A stretch of 64,000 nt of DNA from Olsenella uli DSM 7084 (GCF_000143845.1 NC_014363.1:1659186-1723185); one strand, 5' to 3'. Shown: positions 33,610 through 43,718, counted from the stretch's first letter. Numbers and translations: made by a program. Notes: generated from the sequence alone by a model not told the origin.

Positions 33610-35351
33610 TGAAACGCATCCTTGACCTGGCCGGGAGCTTCTCGCCAACGTCACGACGCAGCCTCATGGCAGGCATGGTCTGCAACGTCATCAAAGCGTT
33701 CTTCATGTCAGGAATGCTCATGGCGGTATGGTGGGCCCTTGAGACGCGAAGCCACCTGAGCGCCGGAGTTGCCCTGCAATGTCTGGGGATCCTCGCCATC
33801 AGCGTAGCGGGTCAGTTTGCCTTCCAATATCTCGTGGACATACAGATGGACGCCGAGGGGTTCCACATCTTCCGTGACCTGCGGCTACGGGTGGGCGACC
33901 GCTTAAAGGGCGCTCCCATGGGCTATTTTTCCGAGCAGCGTCTCTCGGCGATAACCACCACGCTCACTACCACGGTGCACCAACTCGAAGAGTTCATGAC
34001 CATCTGTCTCACGGGACTCTCGGGTGGCGTGGCCATGGCGGTGATCATGAGCTTGTTCTTCCTGCTTCAAGCGCCGCCGGTCGCCTTCATCACCTTTGTC
34101 GGCATTGCCGTAGGCCTCATTGTTTTGGATTGGCTGAGAAGACGCTCGACCGCCGTCACACGGGAGGTCACTGCCGCACAGGAGGAGATGACCGACAAGG
34201 TGATCGAATACGCCCGCGGCATGGCCGTGTTGCGGGCATTCGCGACACCTGACGGGACACTTGCCGCAGCAAAGGCGTCCTTTGAGCGGAAGCGTCAGGC
34301 AGACTACGACCAAGAGCAGGCGGCACAGGGCATCCTCAAGCTCTATGCGCTCGTGTTCAACCTTGCAAGCTGCGGAGTCCTTCTCGCCGCATGCGCACTG
34401 TATCTGACAGGCGCTCTGTCTCTCTCATGGGCGCTCACACTGCTGGTTGCCGCTTTTATGATCTACGGAGAGCTTATCAGCGCGAACAACAGTGCGTTTC
34501 TCACCAAGAAGATCGAAGGAGAGCTTAACCGCATTGACGAGGTATGTTCGGTGCCAAAGCAAGACCTTACGGATGAGACACTCTCGCCCGACGGATTTGC
34601 CCTGGCCATGGAGGATGTCTCATTCGGTTACGGCGACGGCCGTCGTGTCATAGACGGAGTAACGCTCTTTATTCCCGAAGGCTCAACCTGCGCGCTTGTC
34701 GGTCCCAGCGGCTCGGGTAAAACGACGCTGGTGAATCTGCTTGCGCGCTTTTGGGATGTCGAGAAGGGACGCGTCACCATCGGCGGCATCGATGTCCGCG
34801 AGGGAACGGCGGAAAGCCTGCTCGCAAACATATCGATGGTGTTCCAGAGCGTATACCTGTTCAATGATACCGTCGAGAACAACATCCGCTTTGGTCGCCC
34901 CGATGCGCCGCGCGAAGAGGTCATCGCCGCGGCCAAGCGTGCGCGGTGCCATGACTTCATCATGGGACTTCCCGATGGCTACGACACGGTGCTCGAGGAA
35001 GGCGGGGCAAACCTTTCCGGCGGAGAGCGCCAGAGAGTGTCCATTGCACGCGCCATTATGAAGGATGCGCCGATCGTCATCCTTGACGAGGCTACGAGCT
35101 CGGTCGATCCGGAAAACGAGCACCTGCTCATGAAGGCAGTAGCAGAGCTGACACGAGGAAAGACCCTTGTTACCATCGCGCATCGCCTGAACACGGTACG
35201 CGATGCTGACCAGATCCTTGTGATCGACAGCGGGTGCATCGTTCAGCGTGGTACACATGATGAACTGATAAAGAAAGAAGGTATTTACCGACGCTTCATC
35301 GAGATGCGCCGGGAGGCCGCCGGATGGCGTATCGGTGGGACAGATTCATAG
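33597..35351 (+). CDS. ABC transporter half-subunit, IrtB/YbtQ-like
   Basis: A 584-residue partner of the preceding half-transporter. It has an N-terminal six-helix membrane domain (to about residue 310), then GPSGSGKTT, the Q-loop region MVFQSVYLFNDTVENNIRFG, LSGGERQR, IVILDEATSSVDPENE and the H-loop in TIAHRLNTV. ATG 33597, with AAGGGAGG upstream, overlaps the previous gene by 13 nt. Both ATPase domains keep consensus residues, so both sites may be active. It is the last gene of the operon and is convergent with the transglutaminase-like gene. Confidence 0.86.
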   Translation: MFAIMKRILDLAGSFSPTSRRSLMAGMVCNVIKAFFMSGMLMAVWWALETRSHLSAGVALQCLGILAISVAGQFAFQYLVDIQMDAEGFHIFRDLRLRVGDRLKGAPMGYFSEQRLSAITTTLTTTVHQLEEFMTICLTGLSGGVAMAVIMSLFFLLQAPPVAFITFVGIAVGLIVLDWLRRRSTAVTREVTAAQEEMTDKVIEYARGMAVLRAFATPDGTLAAAKASFERKRQADYDQEQAAQGILKLYALVFNLASCGVLLAACALYLTGALSLSWALTLLVAAFMIYGELISANNSAFLTKKIEGELNRIDEVCSVPKQDLTDETLSPDGFALAMEDVSFGYGDGRRVIDGVTLFIPEGSTCALVGPSGSGKTTLVNLLARFWDVEKGRVTIGGIDVREGTAESLLANISMVFQSVYLFNDTVENNIRFGRPDAPREEVIAAAKRARCHDFIMGLPDGYDTVLEEGGANLSGGERQRVSIARAIMKDAPIVILDEATSSVDPENEHLLMKAVAELTRGKTLVTIAHRLNTVRDADQILVIDSGCIVQRGTHDELIKKEGIYRRFIEMRREAAGWRIGGTDS

Positions 35352-35430
35352 GTCGACAGGAATCAGCCACCTCATATGTGGCGTGCAGGATGAACTCCGC
35401 CATCAGTCCGTCGGGCGAGGTCAGAAGCCA

Positions 35431-35484
35431 GTCGGCTGGAAGCTGCAATGCTTTCGCCTTTTCCCATGCGGAGCTCCAGCCGAC
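35431..35484. terminator. Hairpin between the convergent ABC and transglutaminase genes
   Basis: GTCGGCTGG (35431-35439) and CCAGCCGAC (35476-35484) are perfect inverted copies, and the stem continues imperfectly with AGCT on both sides. It lies 79 bp after the ABC gene stop and 10 bp after the transglutaminase stop on the opposite strand. A bidirectional terminator is possible, although no U-tract is present. Confidence 0.35.
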
Positions 35485-35494
35485 GCGTCACCCG

Positions 35495-36202
35495 TCAACG
35501 CCAGCGATTTCGAATTCGTTTGACGTTTCTGTTCATGCAGTGTCTGCCAAAGTGCCTATATGCGAACTTCTTTATTGGTGATAATTCCTGGTGATGCTCG
35601 TTGAGCAGGTCATCCGGACAGTCGTAGACTCCGAAGTCCTGATTGATGCCCTCGCTTTGGATGTAGGTGTCGTTTCTGTCGAAGTCAATCACAGGATGCC
35701 GAAAATCCTCTACCGCGACACCGTAGCCGCAAAACGCACCAGAGCAATCCCCGTTTGTCGACTGCAGTCCCTCAAGGTAAGGCCTATCCAATATGATGGC
35801 CTCCAGTTCGTACCATACGCCCTCAAGGAACACCTCAACCCAGCTATGCAGGACTTCATTTGAAGCGCTGCGATAGACGAGTCCCGTCATTGCGCCTTTC
35901 TGCAAATTCTTATCGATAGTGAATCCGTGCACGCGACAGGGGACGCCACACGCGCGAAGGAGTGCCATGAAAAGGGTGCCTTTCGTGTTGCACTGCCCGT
36001 ATCCGTCCGAAAGTACCCTAGATGCTGGAATGTCGTCATCGATGTTGTATCCGAAAAGAACCTCGTCTCTCACATAGTTATAGATCGCCCTGATCCGTTC
36101 GAATTCCCCCATTTGTTTCCAGCCTCTTCTTTGGAGAAGCCCCTGGATGGAGGGGTCAGAATAATCAAGCATTCGCGTCTCTGCCAGATAGTTCTCCATC
36201 AT
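35495..36202 (-). CDS. Transglutaminase-like cysteine protein
   Basis: A 235-residue protein with the transglutaminase/protease core. The catalytic cysteine is in DGYGQCNTKGTLFMALLRACGVPCRVHG, the histidine in VLHSWVEVFLEGVWYELEA, and an acidic residue follows (IILDRPYLEG). No signal peptide or membrane segment is visible, so it should be cytoplasmic. I chose ATG 36202 with GGAGG 5 nt upstream; a GTG at 36217 would overlap that site. Such proteins are usually cysteine proteases or peptide-modifying enzymes. It faces the ECF/ABC operon tail to tail and shares its base composition, so it may belong to the same acquired segment. Confidence 0.8.
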   Translation of the reverse strand: MMENYLAETRMLDYSDPSIQGLLQRRGWKQMGEFERIRAIYNYVRDEVLFGYNIDDDIPASRVLSDGYGQCNTKGTLFMALLRACGVPCRVHGFTIDKNLQKGAMTGLVYRSASNEVLHSWVEVFLEGVWYELEAIILDRPYLEGLQSTNGDCSGAFCGYGVAVEDFRHPVIDFDRNDTYIQSEGINQDFGVYDCPDDLLNEHHQELSPIKKFAYRHFGRHCMNRNVKRIRNRWR

Positions 36203-36524
36203 TTCGCCTCCACGCACACGAATGCTTGCCAGGGTTTCATCTCTGGTCTCAAATGTACCTCGAAGGCGTGGGGCAGGGGTCTCAGGAAAGTCCCGGGCGG
36301 GATTGTTTTTCCACTAGTTTTGCCTTTCCCTACCTGCTTGGGCCCTTCCCTGCGGCTCGCTTGAACATAACGCTGAGGCTATTCGGGCATGCTGAAGTTA
36401 TTCAGGCGTTTAGATCCCAAATAGGAGCGCCCCGCAACTAGGAGAGCCCCGCGACCGGATGGACACGGTCGCGGGGCCGGGGATCCCACATGCGGGGGGC
36501 GTCGCAACCCCTACGGCTGCTGGC
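36203..36524. other. Intergenic region upstream of the transglutaminase-like gene
   Basis: No gene is visible in these 322 bp. The right-hand 75 bp hold the strong hairpin listed next. The middle (36300-36420) is AT-richer and presumably carries the promoter of the leftward transglutaminase-like gene, but I cannot place a convincing -35/-10 pair. Confidence 0.45.
36446..36477 (-). terminator. Terminator hairpin of the maltodextrin operon
   Basis: GCCCCGCGACCG and CGGTCGCGGGGC form a perfect 12-bp stem with an 8-nt loop, 47 nt beyond the stop of the last gene in the leftward operon. No run of U follows, as is common in high-GC actinobacteria. Confidence 0.6.
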
Positions 36525-37712
<1,188 letters not shown>

Positions 37713-37714
37713 GG

Positions 37715-39202
37715 TTAGCCCGCGCTCCTTCCATACATGCGAGTCATCGAGGCGATGCGCTCGGTGAGCTCTGGCGTAATCTGACCTGGCAGCATCCTCC
37801 ACTGCCAGTTTCCCCCCAGGGTCCCGGGAGTGTTGGTACGTGCATCCGGGCCCAGGCCCAGGAAGTCCTGCATCTGCGTGACGAAGAGCGCCGCGACGCT
37901 CGACATGCCACCGCGGATGAAGCCCCAGTTGAAGCCCTCTTCCTCGTTCAGGCCCAAGTAGCGACGGGCCATGTCCACGTCTGTGGCGTCCGCCTCCTGA
38001 CGCCATCCCATGATGGTCTGGTTGTCATGCGTGCCGACGTAGCACACGCAGTGGGGCTCGAAGCTGTGAGGCAGGAACGCGCTGGTGTCGCGGGAGTCGA
38101 AGGCGAACTCGAGCAGCTTCATGCCCGGGAATCCCGAGTCCGACAGGAGCTGCTCGACCTCAGGGGTGTGATAGCCCAGGTCCTCGGCGATGAAGTGCAG
38201 GCCCTCGAAGCTGTCGGACAGGGTGCCCACGAGCGCCATGCCCGGCCCCTTGACCCAATGGCCCTTCCGAGCGGTCTTCTCGCCGAAGGGCACCGCCCAA
38301 TAGGACTCGAAGCCACGAAAGTGGTCGATGCGGATGACGTCGTAGAGCCGCGCCGCGCCGCCGATCCTGCGGATCCACCAGCCGAAGCCGTCCCTCTCCA
38401 TCGCGTCGTAGTCGTACAGCGGGTTGCCCCAGAGCTGCCCGTCCGCGCTGAAGCTGTCGGGGGGCACGCCCGCGACCTCGATGGGGACGTTCTTCTCGTC
38501 CAGCTGGAACCACTGAGGCTCGGCCCACACGTCGGCAGAGTCCAGTGCGACGTAGATGGGCAGGTCGCCGATGATGCCGACGCCCTTCTCGCGCGCGTAG
38601 GCGCGCAGCGCGTCCCACTGCCTGAAGAACAGGTACTGGACGTAGAGGTTGAAGTCCACCTCGCGGGCAAGCCGGGAGCGATAGGCCGCCAGGGACTGTG
38701 GCCTGCGCAGGCGGATGCCCTCGTCGGGCCAATCGATCCAGGAGGTCATGCCGAAGTGCGCCTTGATGGCCATGAACAGGGCGTAGTCCTCGACCCAGAA
38801 GGCGTTCTCCCGGACGAAGGCCGCGACCTTCTCCCGGTCGCGCCCCCAGCCACGTCCGAACGCCCTGCGCAGGAGGTCGAAGCGGCTCCGGTAGATGAGC
38901 GCGTAGTCGACGGACGCGGGGTCCTCGCCCCAGTCGGGGGCGCTGACCTCGTCCTGCAGGAGCAACCCGTCCTCGACCAGGAGGTCGAGGTCCACGAAGT
39001 AGGGGTTGCCCGCAAAGGCCGAGGGGCTCTGGTAGGGCGAGTCGCCCAGACTCGTGGGGCCGACCGGCAGCATCTGCCACCAGGACTGGCCCGCAGCGGC
39101 GAGGAAGTCGACGAACTCCCTCGCCGCCTTGCCAAGGCTCCCGATCCCATAGGGAGAAGGAAGAGATGAGATCGGGAGGATGATTCCACTCGAACGGTCC
39201 AT
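37715..39202 (-). CDS. malQ: 4-alpha-glucanotransferase
   Basis: GH77 amylomaltase that transfers maltodextrin segments and releases glucose. The 495-residue protein has SLPSPYGIGSLG near the N-terminus, WWQMLPVGPT and SPYQSPSAFAGNPYF. The catalytic nucleophile is in VIRIDHFRGFESYW, the acid/base in FIAEDLGYHTPEV, and the third acid in YVGTHDNQTIMGW. It is the short bacterial form without extra N-terminal modules. It lies 3 nt downstream of the MalG-like permease and 2 nt upstream of msmK, showing that imported maltodextrins are processed in the cytosol. Confidence 0.95.
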   Translation of the reverse strand: MDRSSGIILPISSLPSPYGIGSLGKAAREFVDFLAAAGQSWWQMLPVGPTSLGDSPYQSPSAFAGNPYFVDLDLLVEDGLLLQDEVSAPDWGEDPASVDYALIYRSRFDLLRRAFGRGWGRDREKVAAFVRENAFWVEDYALFMAIKAHFGMTSWIDWPDEGIRLRRPQSLAAYRSRLAREVDFNLYVQYLFFRQWDALRAYAREKGVGIIGDLPIYVALDSADVWAEPQWFQLDEKNVPIEVAGVPPDSFSADGQLWGNPLYDYDAMERDGFGWWIRRIGGAARLYDVIRIDHFRGFESYWAVPFGEKTARKGHWVKGPGMALVGTLSDSFEGLHFIAEDLGYHTPEVEQLLSDSGFPGMKLLEFAFDSRDTSAFLPHSFEPHCVCYVGTHDNQTIMGWRQEADATDVDMARRYLGLNEEEGFNWGFIRGGMSSVAALFVTQMQDFLGLGPDARTNTPGTLGGNWQWRMLPGQITPELTERIASMTRMYGRSAG

Positions 39203-39205
39203 GTC

Positions 39206-40069
39206 CTACCCCTTTACGGCGCCTGCCGCGACACCCTTGATGATGTGCTTCTGGCAGAGCAGATAGAAGACGATGACTGGGACGATGCTGAGCAGGATGA
39301 GGGCCATGGTCGCGCCTAGGTCCACGGTGCCGTAGCTGCCCTTGAGATACTGGATGTGGATGGGGATGGTGCGGTACGCGTTGATGTCGAGCACGAGGTA
39401 GGGCAGGAGGTAGTCGTTCCAGACCCACATGATCTCGAGGATGCCGACCGAGATGAGCGTCGGCTTGAGCATGGGCAGGACCACCAGGAAGAAGGTGCGG
39501 ATGGGACCGCAGCCGTCGATGGAGGCCGCCTCCTCGATCTCGAGGGGGATGGACTTGACGAAGCCGACGAACATGAAGATGGCGAGACCCGCGCCAAAGC
39601 CCAGGTACACGACCGGGATGGTCCACGGCGTGTTGAGCGCCAACGAGTCGGCCGTCTTGGAGAGGGTGAACATGACCATCTGGAACGGGACGACCATCGA
39701 GAAGATGCAGAGGTAGTACACGACCTTGCAGAACTTGGAGTTCACGCGGGCGATGTACCACGCCGCCATGGAGCAGAACAGCAGGATCAAAAACGTGGAC
39801 ACCACGGTGATGAACACGCTGTAGAGCACCGACATGACGAACGGGTAGTTGCCGAAGGTCATGCCGTTGATGAAGTTGGACCAACCGGCGAAGCTCTCCG
39901 ACGTGGGCAGCGAGAACGTCTCGGTCTTGACATAGGTGTTCAGCTTGAACGAGTTGATCACCACGGCCACGACCGGCAGCACGTAGATGACGCAGATGAC
40001 GGCGAGGACGACGGACAGTGTGGTCTTACGGCGCCTCTCGGAGGCGAGGGTCTCCTGCTTCCCGGCCAT
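39206..40069 (-). CDS. Carbohydrate ABC transporter permease (MalG-like)
   Basis: A 287-residue inner-membrane permease with six hydrophobic segments. It shows the EAA coupling loop EIEEAASIDGCGPIRTFFLVVLP, which contacts the ATPase. Its ATG overlaps the TAA of the MalF-like gene (TAATG), so the subunits are translationally coupled. CUT1-family membership and operon position point to maltodextrin import with the binding protein at 41063-42388. Confidence 0.92.
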   Translation of the reverse strand: MAGKQETLASERRRKTTLSVVLAVICVIYVLPVVAVVINSFKLNTYVKTETFSLPTSESFAGWSNFINGMTFGNYPFVMSVLYSVFITVVSTFLILLFCSMAAWYIARVNSKFCKVVYYLCIFSMVVPFQMVMFTLSKTADSLALNTPWTIPVVYLGFGAGLAIFMFVGFVKSIPLEIEEAASIDGCGPIRTFFLVVLPMLKPTLISVGILEIMWVWNDYLLPYLVLDINAYRTIPIHIQYLKGSYGTVDLGATMALILLSIVPVIVFYLLCQKHIIKGVAAGAVKG

Positions 40070-40974
40070 TACTGCTGCACCTCCCTCTTACGGGTGTAGG
40101 CGAGCTGGGCAAGTCCGAGGCCGGCGACCAGGACGAAGAAGATGACCGCCTTCGCCTGGGCGACGCCACGGGTGGCCGCGCCCGTCGTGTAGAACGTGTT
40201 GTAGATGTTGAGCGCCATCATCTCGGTCGTGTTGATGGTGGATCCGTCGGGCTGGATGATGTACGGCAGGCCACCGGTGAGCGCGAGGTTCTGGTCGAAC
40301 AGCTTGAAGCCGTTGGTGAGCGAGAGGAACACGCAGATCGTGATCGAGGGCATCACGTTGGGGATGACGACCTTCGTGAGCGTCTGCCACTTGCTCGCGC
40401 CGTCGATCTTCGCCGCCTCGATCATGTCCTCGGGCACCGCCTGCAGGCCGGCGATGTAGATGATCATCATGTAGCCGATCTGCTGCCAGCACATCAGGAT
40501 GATGAGGCCCCAGTACCCGTAGGTCGTGTCCAGCAGGATCGAGGTGCCGTACGCCTGGAGGATGCCGTCGAAGATCATCGACCAGATGTAACCCAGGACG
40601 ATGCCGCCGATGAGGTTGGGCATGAAGAAGACGGTACGGAAGATGTTCGAGCCCTTGATGCCCTGGGTGAGCACGTATGCCACGGCGAAGGCGATCAGGT
40701 TAATCAGGGCGAGGCTCACGATGGCGGTGCTTGCGGTGTACCAGAACGAGTGCGCGAAGCTCGCGTCGGCGAATGCCGCCGCGTAGTTGTCCAGGCCGAC
40801 CCACGTGGCCTTGGAGACAAGCTTGAAGTTGCAGAACGAGAGGTAGATGCCCTGGAGGAACGGCCATACGAAGCCGATGCAGAACGCCGCGAAGACGGGA
40901 CAGATGAAGATGATGGCCCACTTCTTGATGGAGCTCTGCCGGATGCTTCCCCCCTTGACTTTCTTCTTGCTCAT
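40069..40974 (-). CDS. Carbohydrate ABC transporter permease (MalF-like)
   Basis: A 301-residue CUT1 permease. A basic N-terminus is followed by six membrane segments and the EAA loop MIEAAKIDGASKWQTLTKVVIP. It lacks the long periplasmic loop of E. coli MalF, as expected for Gram-positives. It pairs with the MalG-like permease through a TAATG overlap. The binding-protein gene ends 88 nt upstream. Confidence 0.92.
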   Translation of the reverse strand: MSKKKVKGGSIRQSSIKKWAIIFICPVFAAFCIGFVWPFLQGIYLSFCNFKLVSKATWVGLDNYAAAFADASFAHSFWYTASTAIVSLALINLIAFAVAYVLTQGIKGSNIFRTVFFMPNLIGGIVLGYIWSMIFDGILQAYGTSILLDTTYGYWGLIILMCWQQIGYMMIIYIAGLQAVPEDMIEAAKIDGASKWQTLTKVVIPNVMPSITICVFLSLTNGFKLFDQNLALTGGLPYIIQPDGSTINTTEMMALNIYNTFYTTGAATRGVAQAKAVIFFVLVAGLGLAQLAYTRKREVQQ

Positions 40975-41062
40975 GGGAGACCCCTAACAAGGCTACAAAG
41001 GGGCCGAGCGGGCGCGGGAACCCACCCAGCCCCGACTGACGTGCGGTACGCGTGCCGATGCC

Positions 41063-42388
41063 TTAGACGTTGGCCTTCTGGTAGTTGGAAGCCCAGCCGT
41101 CGACGAAGGCGGTCTTGACCGGCTCCCAGTTGGCGTCGCTCATGTCAGCCGTGTAGGCGTTGAGCGCGGAGACGAGCGCAGCACGGTATTCATTGACGTT
41201 CGGCTGGTAGTTGGTCGCCCAGTCCATCGTGTAGCAGCCGTCCTTCTGGTAGGACACTGCGTCGTTGAGGTAGGGGTTGTCACCCTCGGGGGCGTCGTTG
41301 AAGGGCAGGACGCCGAGCTCGGCGACCATGGACTTGGCGGCCTCGGGGTCGCTGACCAGCCAGAGGGCGAAGTCGAGCGTGGCCTGCTTGTCCTCGTCGG
41401 AGGCGTTGTCGTTGACGGCCCAGCAGTTCTCGGTGCCGCAGTTCAGGCCGGCCTTCTCCTCGCCCTGGACGCCGCAGTAGTACGGGATGCAGGATGTGTT
41501 CTCGACGGCGCCCCCGAGGTCGGCGTAGCCGAAGGAACCAGAGAACATGAAGGCGGCCTTGCCGCTGGCGAACTCGGTCGCAGGGTCGTGCCCGCCCGTG
41601 GCGAGCGTGTTGGGCTCGACGGTGCTGTTGTTGACCGCAAGGTCGAAGAGGTTCTTGTAGTTGGGCAGGTAGGTGCCCTTGATGGTGGCAGGCGCCTTGG
41701 TCCAGGCATCGCCGGCGTCCTTCTCCTCGTAGTAGTACTCGAGGTTGGCGAGGTGGCCGGTGACGCGCCAGGAGGAGGAGTCGTCGAGGTCGGTGGCGAC
41801 GAAGGCGTCGAAGCCGAGGGTCGCGGCGTTCTTGTGGATATCCTCGACGACGGCCTTCAGGGACTCGAAGTCCTTGATGTCGTCCGTGCTGTGGCCGGCC
41901 TTCTTGACGAGGTCGTCGTTGACGCAGATGCCATAGCACTCGTAGCAGTAGCCGGCGGCGACGACCTTGTCGCCATCCTTCAGGTTGTACTCGTCGGTGT
42001 TCTGGGCCTTGACGAGGTCGGTGTCCTTGAGGTCCATGGCGTAGTCGCCCCACTCCTTGACGCCATCCTGGTTGCCGATGACGAAGAGGGTCGGCGCGTC
42101 GGACTTGTCCATCTCGGAGGTGAGGGTCTGCTTGTAGGTGCCGGACGCGGCGGTGACGACCTTGACGGTGACGTTGGGGAACTTCTCCATGTACTTCTTG
42201 CCGAGTGCCTGGGCGGTCTCGTCCAGCTCGGGCTTGAAGTTCAGCCAGTAGACGTTGCCCTTGCGGTCCTCGGGCGCCCTGTCCTTCGACTCGGAGCTGC
42301 CGGAACCGGCGTTGCCGCAGGCGGCAAGACCGGCAACGACGGCGGCAGAGGCGCCGCCCACGAACGACCTACGAGTGATTGCCTTCAT
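41063..42388 (-). CDS. Maltodextrin-type ABC transporter binding lipoprotein with RR signal
   Basis: A 441-residue extracellular solute-binding protein (family 1, MalE-like). The signal peptide is MKAITRRSFVGGASAAVVAG followed by the lipobox LAAC, with lipidation at C24. The TRRSFVG segment fits a twin-arginine motif, so export may use the TatA/C system encoded at 799-2306. The mature protein has the usual two-lobe pattern with many Trp, Asp and Tyr residues near the C-terminus (CYTMDWATNYQPN). ATG 42388 has AAGGAGTG upstream. It follows lacI by 49 nt. Confidence 0.9.
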   Translation of the reverse strand: MKAITRRSFVGGASAAVVAGLAACGNAGSGSSESKDRAPEDRKGNVYWLNFKPELDETAQALGKKYMEKFPNVTVKVVTAASGTYKQTLTSEMDKSDAPTLFVIGNQDGVKEWGDYAMDLKDTDLVKAQNTDEYNLKDGDKVVAAGYCYECYGICVNDDLVKKAGHSTDDIKDFESLKAVVEDIHKNAATLGFDAFVATDLDDSSSWRVTGHLANLEYYYEEKDAGDAWTKAPATIKGTYLPNYKNLFDLAVNNSTVEPNTLATGGHDPATEFASGKAAFMFSGSFGYADLGGAVENTSCIPYYCGVQGEEKAGLNCGTENCWAVNDNASDEDKQATLDFALWLVSDPEAAKSMVAELGVLPFNDAPEGDNPYLNDAVSYQKDGCYTMDWATNYQPNVNEYRAALVSALNAYTADMSDANWEPVKTAFVDGWASNYQKANV

Positions 42389-42437
42389 GTGAGACACTCC
42401 TTCTCTCTCCTCCCCACGCCCTTGGCGCATGGGGAAA

Positions 42438-43451
42438 CTACCTTGCACGTGCGACCGACCCACCCTCGCGCAGCGTGGTCTCGAGCCTGACGTGCTTGCT
42501 GGGAAGCCGCTTGTCCAGCACGTCGACCAGGATCTTGACCGCCTGCTTGCCCAGGGTCTCCTGGGGCTGACAGAGCGTTGTGAGGGTAGGGATGGTGTAA
42601 AGGGTCGTCTCGATGCCATCGATCGCAATGACCGAGATGTCATCGGGAGTCCTGAGGCCCGCATCCGAGGCCGCCTTCATGGCCGCGACGCCCATCAGGT
42701 CGGAGATGGCGAAGATCGCGGTGACGTCGGGGCGGCGTGCGAGCAGCTTGGCCGTCGCCTCGTACGTGGCGGCCATCGAGAAGTCCCCGACCTCGACCAC
42801 GAGGTCGTCATCCAGCTGGATGCCGGCATCGAGCAGCGCCGCGCAGTAGCCCTTGTAGCGGAGCTCGCCGATGGAGTTGCTCGAGGATGAGTCCAGGAGC
42901 ATGGCGACATGGGTGTGGCCGGCCCCGATCAGGGTCGAGGTGGCCTTGAAGGCCTCTGCGGTGTCGTCGATGGAGACGGACGAGTAGTCCGCGCTGTCAA
43001 GGTCGCCAAACTGGTTGTCGAACGAGCAGCACACGAACGGGACGTTGATGCCGGCGACCTCCGCCCGCGTATAGTCGAAGTGACCGCCCAGCAGGACGAC
43101 GCCGCGCAGGCGCTTGGCGCGCACGAACTCGGCGGCGGTCGAGACCTCGTCCTCGTTCGAGGTGATCATCTGGGGAACCAGGGAGTAGCCCTCCTCGGCC
43201 GCCTCGCGGCTGATGGCATCGATGATGGGGGCAAAGAACGCGTTGCCGCGACCACGCACGACCACGCCCAGCGTGGCCGAGGGGGCGCTGACTAGGTCGC
43301 GGGCCGTCTTGTTGGGCACGTAGTGCAGCCGCTCGATGGCCTCGTTGACCATCGAGCGCACGGAATCGCTCACGTCGGGATGGTCGTTCAGGACGCGAGA
43401 GACGGTGCTCACGGAAACGCCGCAGTACTCCGCCACGTCCTTGATGGTCAT
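42438..43451 (-). CDS. LacI-family regulator of the maltodextrin operon
   Basis: A 337-residue LacI/GalR repressor. The N-terminal HTH is MTIKDVAEYCGVSVSTVSRVLN, with the hinge helix LHYVPNKTARDL, then a periplasmic-binding-like sugar-sensing domain and a C-terminal QPQETLGKQAVKILVDVL. It is the first gene of the operon and lies next to two LacI-type operators at 43478-43513. It therefore probably represses itself, the transporter and the divergent GH13 gene until maltose or a maltodextrin is present. Confidence 0.93.
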   Translation of the reverse strand: MTIKDVAEYCGVSVSTVSRVLNDHPDVSDSVRSMVNEAIERLHYVPNKTARDLVSAPSATLGVVVRGRGNAFFAPIIDAISREAAEEGYSLVPQMITSNEDEVSTAAEFVRAKRLRGVVLLGGHFDYTRAEVAGINVPFVCCSFDNQFGDLDSADYSSVSIDDTAEAFKATSTLIGAGHTHVAMLLDSSSSNSIGELRYKGYCAALLDAGIQLDDDLVVEVGDFSMAATYEATAKLLARRPDVTAIFAISDLMGVAAMKAASDAGLRTPDDISVIAIDGIETTLYTIPTLTTLCQPQETLGKQAVKILVDVLDKRLPSKHVRLETTLREGGSVARAR

Positions 43452-43477
43452 GGGCCCGCCTCCCTTCCGTATGCTCG

Positions 43478-43513
43478 GAAACGTTTCTGGTATCGTTACT
43501 GATAACGTTTCCA
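43478..43513. promoter_or_regulatory. Tandem LacI-type operators between lacI and the GH13 gene
   Basis: GAAACGTTTC (43478-43487) is a perfect palindrome with the AACGTT centre of LacI/CcpA-like sites. A second, imperfect copy (GATAACGTTTCC) lies at 43501-43512. The centres are 24 bp apart. On the minus strand, TATAAA just upstream (about 43530) is a good -10 for lacI. Both operators then lie at or just after the transcription start, as expected for repression. Confidence 0.7.
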
Positions 43514-43718
43514 GAACGTATGGAACCTTTATAGCATTTTAGGTTCTCTGTGGCCCGTGGATTGTTTCATATGGGTGTGAGCGTACGATTTTTCGGTATG
43601 AGCGGTAGGCTTTGACTCACGAGCGGTCAATATGGCCGTCTCGGCGAGATACCGACCCATCCGTAAAGCCAACGGCGCGCGCCACACGCGCAATGACACG
43701 CGCACGAAGGAGAGGCCC

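Noticed and set aside
35371-35494. Possible extra coding segment after the transglutaminase-like stop
   Set aside because: One frame reads WEKAKALQLPADWLL, but it has stops upstream, no start site, and overlaps the ABC gene end.
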